Shown here piece after piece: positions 56,031-64,000 of a stretch of 64,000 nt of DNA (its first letter is position 1; every line of letters starts with the position of its first letter). The stretch lies in contig CM060977.1 in assembly GCA_030765065.1 (NCBI GenBank), forward strand, positions 92,583,795-92,647,794, given 5' to 3'. The notes under the pieces were generated by a model, which worked only from the letters and a program-made list of their open reading frames with translations, was not told the DNA's origin and ran no database searches. The stretch comes from Deroplatys truncata (taxonomy: Eukaryota > Arthropoda > Insecta > Mantodea > Mantidae). Both the position numbers and the translations under genes were made by a program.

Positions 56031-57218
56031 TTCGGCACATTACAAATTTAATATAATCTTTTCTTTCGTAACTTGTCCAAATTTATATCCTAGCACTTGG
56101 TTTGCTTCAATATTGTTTCCTGGGAGGAGCATTCATTTTAATTCAGGCATGTTTGTTTGCGGTGGTAAGAATTAAATGCCCTTGTGTTAATAATATTTTA
56201 AAAGTTCATGTGATGAAACAGAGAAATCGTATCTTGTAATTGAACGGAATATTAATCTTGCATTCTTGGAAGTTGAATATTTGCATGCTTGAATATATCA
56301 TTCTGTTAAGGTATTAAGACTTTATAATAAATTATCAACTTTATTTGTTGAATGTTGTGAATCCTAGCTCCAAAACACACGTCCTAGTTTCAGGTTTATT
56401 ATACATTTATCCTAATGCCTCAGGACGAAGTGCACGTTACAGTATTAATTTGCATGGTTGTCACATATATCTCCTTACACCTACCATAGTCATTTTGTCA
56501 TATTTTCTGCCCTAAGTGGCGTAGAATGTGCAGTGAAAATATGACTGTAGCGTTGATGGTTCAGGTGATACACTAAAATATTCATTTTTAATGCATAATG
56601 CATGTGTTTGAATACGATATGCCCATAATAATCTATGGTAATGGTTAAAAGTAGATCGGTGGACTTAGAAGACATGCATCTCTAGTATTAAGTTTCAGTT
56701 TGATTAATTTAAATATTTTCTGAGAAAATAGGTTTGAGTTTAATATATTTGAAATGGCCTTTGAAAAGGGATATATTATACATATATAAGAATTATACAT
56801 ATGAAAGGAGAACCATGCATATAAGAATGTACAGCAATAATATAATTCACTAACATGTTAAAATATTCAACATCTAACATTTGCACCGAGCTGATTGTAA
56901 GAAACGGGCGAGCTAGCAAAATTCCAGGAAAAGCATAATCCTAAGTAGAGCATACCTTTCACAAATCCAACAGGCAGGGAACCGGTAACGGTACGGAGAA
57001 GTAGAAAGAGACAAATAGAGAAAAGAAAGAGACGGAGATATTGAACCGGCTCCACAATGCACCAGGGTAACGCTTAAGCGCATGGACTTGAAGAAACACA
57101 CTTTCATACATATTAAGGTAACGCGGTCTGAGGACCAATAGGAAACGTCGTTACATTTTTAAACGCAGAGGTGAGCGTCACTAGGCTCCCGTATATTAGG
57201 GCAGACAAGGCCTCAGAG

Positions 57219-57219
<1 letters not shown>
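56031..57219. other. no gene recognised
   Basis: AT-rich up to about 56880, then GC-richer with a CCAAT word (ggaccaataggaaacg, 57133-57148) and gtatattaggg. A CCAAT-TATA-AATAAA order continues to 57436, which could mean an LTR, but no terminal pair was found. Confidence 0.4.

Positions 57220-57221
<2 letters not shown>

Positions 57222-57273
<52 letters not shown>
57222..57273. repeat. (CT)n microsatellite
   Basis: About 26 dinucleotide units, uninterrupted. Read in reverse it is a GAGA-type tract. Confidence 0.97.
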
Positions 57274-57275
<2 letters not shown>

Positions 57276-58095
57276 ACTGATCTTCAAGAATTCACGTCGA
57301 CAAGAGGTGCTACAGATGCACGCGGGTGCACAAGGGTGGAAGTGCGTGTGCAGATAGCTAGGCTCCTAACTAATTTAAAGGGGTGGAATTATAATAATGG
57401 GAAAAAGCTAGCCGCCCATAATTGCTCAACTGTGAATAAACTTCATTGATTAAGGGAAACTTGAAGTGTATTTTTCAACTTGCCTCACCCACAATAACCT
57501 GAGAATTAATAATTAGATATAGGTAGGAATGGAATAAGCAACAACCGACGAGCATCAATAGACGAGGAAGAACACTACCGAACACCACAACAACCCAAGG
57601 ATCGACGATTTCGTGCTACAAACAACGCACAGCACCGTTTCCCGCTACACCTTAAATATCTAGGCTAAAATGGGTCGTTGAAGTATTACTTTGATAATGA
57701 CTCTGGCAGTTTATTAACTAGGCGAGTTAAGTTTTGTATCCCTGAGTCCTAAGTGTTAATATCGTCCTCGTGAACCAAGTCATAACCTTTTATTATGTTT
57801 CTGTCTTGGATATGCTGTTACAGTACAGGATATATAACGGGGAGACACCTCGAAAGATCTATTGCGGTTACCACACCGCAGAAGGAACCACAGGCAGACA
57901 GGCCATGGAGGAGGTCGCAAATCCCTAACATTTCCTGGCTCGAAGACCGTCCCACTAATGGCTGCTCAGAGAGGAAGATGAACGACCCGTGCAACCAAGC
58001 TGCCCTCTATTGTCCACGGGAATAGCTTTTGAGCAAGCATCCGGGCCATCTGTTCGACATCACCAAACACTACGAAAGCTAGATGTAAAGGAAAG
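57274..58095. other. no gene recognised
   Basis: Mixed composition. The 76-codon frame at 57795-58025 has no recognisable domain. Confidence 0.45.
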
Positions 58096-58256
58096 GGAAA
58101 GAAGGGAACGGAAATCATGGTAGGTGAGAAACCACCACAGCATTCGCCTACCGAGCAGGGAACAGAGGGTAATCGACGGAAATCGAACCCGGTACTTCCC
58201 GAATGTAAGCTTCACATGTTAGAGTGAAGTCAGCTCGCTGGCTGGATATGCTCACC
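58096..58256 (-). mobile_element. tRNA-derived SINE fragment
   Basis: On the minus strand the head AGCCAGCGAGCTGACTTCAC is followed by the B box CCGGGTTCGATTTCC, then GCTCGGTAGGCGAATGCTGT and GGTGGTTTCTCACCTACC. Confidence 0.68.
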
Positions 58257-58299
58257 TCCATACTGATTTCACGTAAGAATTTGTATTTCTACTTTTTTT

Positions 58300-59085
58300 T
58301 TTACTTTCTCTACTACGTATAGTAAGTAGGGGAAGTATTGCATTCCACTTAAAAATTCGATACCGAGAATTCACTGGAAATATATGTTTTGAGATCTCCT
58401 GAATCCCAAAAAGGTATTTTTGGAAACATGTCCGTTTGTGTGTCTGTGAACAGGTTCAGTATCTTCCAGAGATGCGAAGGTTTACAAGAAAATCTTCCCA
58501 CCCCAGATTATCCTTTACATGGAACATTTTTCGAAAATTTTTATTATCTCTAACGATTTTGATTAAAGTACCATATTTTAAGACATTTTTATGGTAAATA
58601 AAATGTATATCTTGAATTTTCTGGGAATGTCTCCAAAAGTATTCTTCATTGTGAACGACTTTTGCATAACTGGTAAACCATAAGAGATAGACAAAATTTT
58701 ATTACACAAAAAATGTAGATCGCGTTGAAATACACAATTTGTGTCATATACATTTTTTGTTGTTGAGTGAACCATTTTCGGGATATTGCTTGTTATTCCC
58801 TTAAATTTTCCAATACTTATATTTTTTCTCGTATGGGAATTCGTTATTCATTTTTTTTGTCCTGGTAATGCAAAGAGAATGGAACACTCCACATAGCAAT
58901 CGCCTCTTAAAATATTTGACTATAGCTTAAAGCCTACCAATTCCCCTTGTATCTACAAGAAAATTAGCAATAAGATTAACATCTCGACTAACATGAAACA
59001 TATAGAGAATAAGCGTTTGCAAAAATAGCTTGTACAAGAGTAGAGAAAGTCATGTGAGTGTAACACATCAGATTTTTTTTCTTTC
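58300..59085 (-). repeat. family A copy, subfamily A1, reverse
   Basis: tactttctctactacgtata to gagaaagtcatgtgagtgta and acacatcagatttttttt. The segment between tgtgtctgtgaacag and gttcagtatcttcc is deleted (about 50 bp); otherwise complete. One of the best-kept termini in the window. Confidence 0.93.
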
Positions 59086-59199
59086 TTTCTTCCTTTTGGG
59101 AGTACTAAATCCGCATATGGGTTTTATTTTCTCTAGCCATGATAGCTAAATGAAACATTGTATCCTTTCCAAAATTCGTTTCTAAGTAGAATTATTGCA

Positions 59200-59360
59200 G
59201 TCCGTCTAAGTATTCGATAATGGGATTTCACCAGAAATACACGTTTTAAGACTATGAATTCAAAAACGCATTTTAAAGAAAGGTTCTATATGCGAGTTAA
59301 ATTTGATGTTTAATCTCTGTATCTTCCAATGATGCGATACAAAGACTTTTAGAAAGACTG
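59200..59360 (-). repeat. family A fragment, 3' part in reverse
   Basis: agtattcgataatgggattt, caccagaaatacacgtttta and gtatcttccaatgatgcgat. Strongly decayed. Confidence 0.7.
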
Positions 59361-59552
59361 AGTATATCCTTGTAGTAGTTACAACGGAGAACAACTATAA
59401 TCACAAAATCCTTTCGTGAAAATAACTGTATACGAGATATCAAACAGACATCCAGAGAAATATTTGTAACTAAAACCCACTTTTATTTGCTTATAGTTCT
59501 CAAATGGAGTATGTTTATGCCTCATTACAATGCCTCACTTTTTGCAACACTC

Positions 59553-59635
59553 TTAGCTCAGTGGTAGAGTTAGCTTACCGTTCCCAAGTTTACAAATTCA
59601 AATGTCCTTGAACCTACTTAGCTTTTTTCTCCTTT
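59553..59635 (+). mobile_element. tRNA-like SINE head
   Basis: TTAGCTCAGTGGTAGAGTTA is a good A-box region and caaattcaaatgtcc is a decayed B box. The 3' acceptor side does not pair, so it is not a functional tRNA gene. Confidence 0.6.
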
Positions 59636-59812
59636 AGTTTTAAATACGTGAGAAAAAAATAGAGTTTTCTTCATTTTTTATCCTAAAAATAATTTTTGAC
59701 ATATTATTTTGTCTTCCACCTTTGGCCATCAGGAAACTAAAAGGAAGAGGGCACATGATTTAATACCATCCTATATTTGTGGCATAAAATAACAGATTTA
59801 ACTTCTAAAATA

Positions 59813-60296
59813 TGAGGTACATCCAGAAAGTAAGGAACAATTGCACATCACGCTCGGTGCCGGTCTCCCACCACCACAATTGCATACATGCTATTTAGCT
59901 CCTTACTCCATCTCAATGGGAGTAGAGTTTCGTTGCTGTGTGGTCATGCCTTCTGTTCTACAACATATCCAAATGGCGGCGCCAATTGAAAATCCCGCCA
60001 AATGTGAAGTGCGTAGTGCGATTCATTTTTTGAATGCACAAAATGTTCGGATGTTCACTTGTTTCCGAAACTACAAGGACTTTTTGGGTGAAAAAGTGTT
60101 TCCAACCCATAAAGACCTCAAAGAGGAATGACAGTCTTTGGCGGTAGAAGAGTATAAAAACCTGCACCACGTTACAATAAATGCTTTGACAGCAATGGAG
60201 TAAGGTACTGTATCTTTGTAAATAAAGTTTTGTGTTTATATTTTTCGTTATTATTTACTTATGCCAAATCGCTCTTTACTTTCTGGATGTACGCCG
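59813..60296 (+). mobile_element. mariner-derived element, strongly deleted (484 bp)
   Basis: Inverted repeats TGAGGTACATCCAGAAAGTA (plus) and CGGCGTACATCCAGAAAGTA (minus), TA at 59811-59812 and 60297-60298. Only a transposase N-terminus remains (MAAPIENPAKCEVRSAIHFL, then NAQNVR from about 59973). The following frame to 60131 does not match the catalytic part, so the rest of the gene is lost. Confidence 0.82.
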
Positions 60297-60504
60297 TAGA
60301 AAAGAAGTTAATTTTATATTTTAAAAGAATAAATAAAGGTAAAAGGAAACGGGAAACCCACATTCTCAATTTCCACTCCAGTAGCCTTTTCCATTTATAA
60401 CTCTGCTGAGCGTGTTAATCAGTGCGTTGTGCCTTATATTGTAGACTTAGCTAAAGCGGCGCACACAAATTGACGGTTGTGAGCCGTCACTATTAGTTTG
60501 ACCG

Positions 60505-60690
60505 AGTGTACATATTTTTAAAACACACACACTTTATTTCAAATATATTTCTTGTGGTATTAGCTATTTCCGACATATTCATTGTCATTTGTTGTTTGAA
60601 TGTTTGAACAGCTTTGTCATTTTTCAGGTAGACCTCATTCAGTTTTTCTCCCTAAGGTTATCCAGGTCAGTATACAGCGACCAGTATTTA
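60505..60690 (-). repeat. family A fragment, subfamily A2, reverse arm
   Basis: ttttaaaacacacacacttt, agctatttccgacatattca and gtcagtatacagcgaccagt. Joined to a forward fragment at about 60691. Confidence 0.75.
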
Positions 60691-61000
60691 AAAATCCGTA
60701 ATGTTACACTACTCTATCCTCTATAGTTTAATATTGGTATACAAACTATTATTACTAAAGATTATTTTTCTACCTCTTTCATTTTAATCCAGATAAACCT
60801 TTGCAGAAATAATTACATTATAAATTTCGCTAGGATACAAAGGTAACAGCGATAACAAAATGTTTAAGACCTGGACGCTATATGCTGGCCTTAAAATTCC
60901 ATACAGTTTCAGTGTAATCGCCAGAAAGACCTGAAAATCAATGGAACTTAAACTATGAAAAGTATTAAATAAATTCAACCATTAATAACGAAATGGCTAA
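60691..61000 (+). repeat. family A fragment, subfamily A2, forward arm
   Basis: aaatccgtaatgttacacta, aggatacaaaggtaacagcg, acctggacgctatatgctgg and ccattaataacgaaatggct. Third inverted pair of family A halves with facing 5' ends. Confidence 0.78.
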
Positions 61001-61047
61001 TTATTATTTCGGATGGTATTGGGTAGTACCTTTTCGCATATAGTTTA

Positions 61048-61751
61048 ACATGTGCCTTCGTTTTATGTCAAGGCCGTGGGTTGTACGAATGCTTGCGCCG
61101 CATACAGTCTACTACACTGAGGATTTTCGTTCCGTAAATGCCGGGTTACTTACGAGATTAGTAACATATATGTAATGGGTACTGACCTTGTTATAAGTGT
61201 TGTTGAACATGGTGTCCATCTGCACGAAGACATTCTTGAACATCGTCGGATAAAATTACCATTCACACGCATAAGTTATTTTTGCGTAATGTTCATAATT
61301 TCTGCTTTTATATTGTCTTTAAATTTGTTTATGACGGTGGGACTGTTCCTATAAACTTAATTTTTTTAGCGTTTAGTGATCCCGTTGTTCTAAATTTATT
61401 GGCCAAACATCACACGGTGCCTCCACCGGGAACTAGATAACCAGGAAATTGCTGCTGAAATTGTCTACACGAATCCGTTTTCAAGTATAAAAATACGCTG
61501 CTCAAGCGTAAATTTGTTGGCAGGCATTTTCGTGAACTAATAAGATGATAACGTTTCTAAGGAAATCACACACAACACACGTATTGTCGAAACACTTCAC
61601 AACACGAAGACAAAGCAACGACTGAGACAGCTCACAGCTGATGAACGTACCCTTGACACGTCCTGCACTGCTTCTGCGCAGTGGCACAAAACCAAGGTCA
61701 CTGCCCTCTCGCATAAGTCTGTTGTAACCTTGGCATAAAACGAAGGCATTG
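61048..61751 (-). mobile_element. deleted Tc1/mariner-superfamily element (about 700 bp)
   Basis: The ends share TGCCTTCGTTTTATG and then CAAGG in opposite directions (61053 onward; minus strand from about 61748), with TA words next to both borders. On the minus strand MPANKFTLEQRIFILENGFV (near 61530) looks like a transposase N-terminus of the DUF4817-like type. DVQECLRADGHHVQQHL (near 61210-61260) looks like the matching C-terminus. The catalytic centre is missing. The family assignment is by motif style only. Confidence 0.6.
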
Positions 61752-61779
61752 TAGAAAATCAAATAAAATTCGTCCCGAA

Positions 61780-62118
61780 TAGGAGGATAGAGAATTCAAA
61801 TATGCATTTTGTCATGCAAATATCTTCAATAGATGGTATTTTAATAAAAAATTTTAGGGCCATTGTTTAAATATTCAAAAAGTTCGAAAAAGGTAATTAA
61901 AAAAGTAGTTTTGGATAGGGGGGCTTATTAAAAAACCTTCCGTGTCGTATCTTTGGAAGGTACTGAACCTAAATACCAAGTTTGGTATTTATCCAAGATT
62001 TGGATTTTGTGTTATACTCTTAACAAACCCACACACACGGATCGTTTTCTAAAAAACTTTTTTGATTCAGGAGCCTCAAAACATTTCGGGTGAAATCTCG
62101 GTATCGAATTTTTGGCTC
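61780..62118 (+). repeat. family A fragment, 3' part (interrupted by the 205-bp unit)
   Basis: attttaataaaaaattttag, cgtgtcgtatctttggaagg, tgaacctaaataccaagttt and gaaatctcggtatcgaattt. It is broken just before the usual gggtggaatgcaatac; the last bases reappear at 62330-62360 (ttatgtggtagagaaagt). Confidence 0.85.
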
Positions 62119-62123
62119 AAACG

Positions 62124-62328
62124 CACTGCGGTACCGCTGAGTTAAGTCTCTCTTCAGCATGAGACGCCGCTCCGGGGAACCCTGGAGATTGGTGATTTGT
62201 GAGCAGGGACCGTGCGGCATCGTATGCGTTCTATCTAAATTCTAGGGACCCCGTCCGTGCCTGCGCCCGTCGGCATCCGAATTTCAGCGTCCTTCCGGCC
62301 TTTCCCCCAATCCCCCCTCCCAGGGGTC
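62124..62328. repeat. 205-bp perfect repeat, copy 1
   Basis: Identical base for base to 63024-63228, from cactgcggtaccgctgagtt to ctcccaggggtc. It is inserted in a family A copy, so it behaves as a discrete unit. GC-rich; the frames it opens on both strands are also duplicated and have no recognised domain. Confidence 0.95.
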
Positions 62329-62689
62329 TCTACATAATATTATGTGGTAGAGAAAGTCGAAGCGCCTTACTTTGCCTTTATCAATTGATACCGCCAGATT
62401 TGTATTTTGCGTCGAAATGCGTGAAATTAGTTTGTGCCTCCCTTAAGCCGTTTATGCATCATGCCAATGTAAGTGGGACCATACCAGATGTCGCTGAACA
62501 CGAGAAGTAACACCCTTGTGTTCGAGACGTCAATTGCTTGCAACAACACAGCCTACCACTAGAGAGTAGTATGCAACTATTTAAATCTCGTGAATTTAAT
62601 GTTGCAATCAATTTTAAACTTTTTGCTGTTGCACAGAATTCTGAGATGGTTTTAAGTAGCCAGTGGAATGGCTTGCTGCGTATTGGACG

Positions 62690-63020
62690 AGTCACAAAGT
62701 TTCCACCAAAACGCTCTCTGAAACGAAAATCCGACACGTTACATTCACATGACCGAGCGGGGTGGCTGTACGCCTCATTCTGGAAGTCCCGGGATTGATC
62801 CCAGGCAACCGCCAACTCTGGCCTATAGGTTTTTCGCGGTTTTCCCGGGTCGTCAGACGAATGCTGGGGTGGTTCATCTTCTACCACAACTCTCCTTCCT
62901 CTCATTTCCTGTACCCATCATCTTCCTTGTCATCTGTTTTCGGCGTCGTAGGATCAAGCGACAGTGTTCGGCGGATTGCGGCTAGGCGGCATCTTACGTT
63001 CTGTAAAGGTATCTCCCCTA
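62690..63020 (+). mobile_element. SINE-like, tRNA-derived unit
   Basis: gaccgagcggggtggctgta (A-box-like) and cccgggattgatcccaggca (B box) open the unit. It continues tttttcgcggttttcccggg, gaatgctggggtggttcatc and cttctaccacaactctcctt. The body shares words with the units at 16.7 kb and 34.3 kb. The second copy of the 205-bp repeat follows directly and may be the SINE's 3' part. Confidence 0.7.
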
Positions 63021-63023
63021 GCT

Positions 63024-63228
63024 CACTGCGGTACCGCTGAGTTAAGTCTCTCTTCAGCATGAGACGCCGCTCCGGGGAACCCTGGAGATTGGTGATTTGT
63101 GAGCAGGGACCGTGCGGCATCGTATGCGTTCTATCTAAATTCTAGGGACCCCGTCCGTGCCTGCGCCCGTCGGCATCCGAATTTCAGCGTCCTTCCGGCC
63201 TTTCCCCCAATCCCCCCTCCCAGGGGTC
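63024..63228. repeat. 205-bp perfect repeat, copy 2
   Basis: Identical to 62124-62328 at an offset of exactly 900 bp. Here it follows a SINE-like unit rather than lying in family A. Confidence 0.95.
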
Positions 63229-63309
63229 ACATTGGAGGCACAATGGCCTGCGTGCGGTGCTCTGCCCCGGTTCCGGAAACCCCTCAGTGATACGTAACTT
63301 TACCTTTAC

Positions 63310-63622
63310 ATTCACAGTCACATGACTTTCTTTATCCTCTTTAAATTATTAATTTGTATAAAACTATTCTTACGAAAGAATGGTTCATCTATCTACCCAT
63401 TCTATCTACATCTGACTATTCAGATAAGTCCTTGCAGAAATAGCTACATAACACATTTCGCTATAGATACAAAGGGAACAGCGATAGTCAAGTGTTTAAG
63501 AAATGGACGCTATATGCTCCCTTAAAACTACATACTGTTTCCATGACATCGCGAAACAACTGAATGTTGACAGGACTTTAAGAGAATGGCAAGGAATCTA
63601 ACAATTCAAACCATTAGTAACA
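63310..63622 (+). repeat. family A copy, subfamily A2, 5' part (interrupted by a Tc1-like element)
   Basis: ttcacagtcacatgactttc, gatacaaagggaacagcgat, aatggacgctatatgctccc and ttcaaaccattagtaacata. The copy stops at the Tc1 insertion and its remainder would lie beyond the window. Confidence 0.88.
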
Positions 63623-63624
63623 TA

Positions 63625-64000
63625 CACTACGTGATCAAATGTATCCGGACAACTAGCTGAAAATGACGTACAAGTTCGTGGCGCCCTCCATCGGTAATGC
63701 TGAAAGTCAATATGGTGTTGGCCCACCCTTAGCCTTGATGACAGCGTTCACTCTCGCAGGCATACGTTCAATCAGGTGCTGGAAGGTTTCTTGGGGAATG
63801 GCAGCCCATTCTTCACGGAGTGCGGAACTGAAGAGAGGCATCGATGTAGGTCGACGAGGCCTGGCACGAAATCGGCGTTCCAAAACATCCCAAAGGCGTT
63901 CTATAGGATTCAAGTCAAGTCTTTGTGCAGGCCAGTCCATTACAGGGATGTTATTGTCGTGTAACCACTCCGCCACAGCCCGTGCAGTATGAACAGGTGC
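63625..64000 (-). mobile_element. Tc1-like element, right end outside the window
   Basis: The left end CACTACGTGATCAAATGTAT (then ccggacaact) is preceded by TA at 63623-63624. It holds the C-terminal part of a transposase on the minus strand. It is inserted into a family A copy, so it is younger than that copy. Confidence 0.9.
63707..64000 (-). CDS. Tc1-like transposase, C-terminal part (incomplete at the window edge)
   Basis: The frame is open without a stop from the window edge to the stop at 63707. It reads APVHTARAVAEWLHDNNIPV, then MDWPAQRLDLNPIERLWDVL, RRFRARPRRPTSMPLFSSAL and REEWAAIPQETFQHLIERMP, ending AVIKAKGGPTPY. The Glu in NPIERLW is the third catalytic residue. The second catalytic Asp should lie immediately before the first visible residue; the 34-residue spacing fits if it is there. 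RLDLNP replaces the usual SPDLNP. About 97 of an expected ~340 residues are visible. It is the only transposase stretch in the window without visible damage. Confidence 0.85.
   Translation of the reverse strand, partial: APVHTARAVAEWLHDNNIPVMDWPAQRLDLNPIERLWDVLERRFRARPRRPTSMPLFSSALREEWAAIPQETFQHLIERMPARVNAVIKAKGGPTPY

Noticed and set aside
59553..59635. Possible tRNA gene
   Set aside because: The A box is good but the B box is decayed and the acceptor stem does not form; it is better explained as a SINE head.
61780..62118. Helitron-like 3' terminus (small hairpin near the family A end)
   Set aside because: The 5-bp stem CTACT/AGTAG near the A terminus is short and the end does not read CTRR.

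Overview
This is a eukaryotic, arthropod-type window, most probably from an insect. The DNA is AT-rich and holds many mariner and Tc1 elements, insect-style tRNA-derived SINEs, LINE pieces, LTR-like sequences and microsatellites. The species cannot be fixed from sequence alone; a large cockroach-like genome is only a guess. I found no host gene that I can support. Every recognisable coding stretch belongs to a transposable element, and all but one is visibly broken.

The dominant component is one dispersed repeat, called family A here, about 0.8-1.0 kb long, with more than twenty full or partial copies in both orientations (about a quarter to a third of the window). On its forward strand it starts near AATCTGATGTGTTACACTCA and ends near TACTATACGTAGTAGAGAAA. 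It has two subfamilies (A1, A2) and carries an internal (CA)n tract at a fixed place. It encodes no recognisable protein. Other unclassified repeats are family D/C (17.2-20.1 kb, 22.4-23.5, 26.7-27.1, 48.1-48.4 and 50.6 kb) and an LTR-like unit abutting family A at 31.1 and 38.0 kb.

Layout: 0-1.1 kb, end of a mariner. 4.2-6.9 kb, a Tc1/mariner-superfamily element with DD41D spacing and ~270-bp inverted repeats, itself interrupted by a ~740-bp insertion. 7.3-8.0 kb, LINE remnant. 9.6-10.5 kb, family A. 11.4-12.3 kb, internally deleted mariner. 13.6-17.1 kb, SINE, then a family A copy split by a 5'-truncated LINE, then another SINE-like unit. 17.2-20.1 kb, two family D copies flanking a fold-back of family A. 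20-31 kb, family A copies, one deleted mariner and two near-full mariners, the latter two nested in family A. 30.2-39.7 kb, two family A + LTR units in inverted orientation enclosing about 6 kb that holds two SINEs, two more family A copies and a solo LTR. 39.8 kb, a hAT-type MITE with a perfect 8-bp target duplication. 40.7-45.3 kb, a nested complex of family A copies in both directions with a 2.2-kb insertion (carrying a 382-bp tandem dimer) and a mariner fragment. 46.2-53.4 kb, family A copies, a LINE endonuclease fragment and a deleted mariner. 53.7-55.2 kb, a Tc1-like element. 55.7-57.5 kb, GC-richer and microsatellite DNA. 58-64 kb, SINEs, family A copies, two deleted DNA transposons, a perfectly duplicated 205-bp segment, and a Tc1-like element running off the right edge with an undamaged reading frame.

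The genes do not form a pathway. The window is a record of nested transposition: family A and D/C are hosts for later mariner, Tc1, LINE and short-element insertions. The most novel candidates are family A itself with its recurrent inverted pairings, the exact 205-bp repeat, and the DD41D element.
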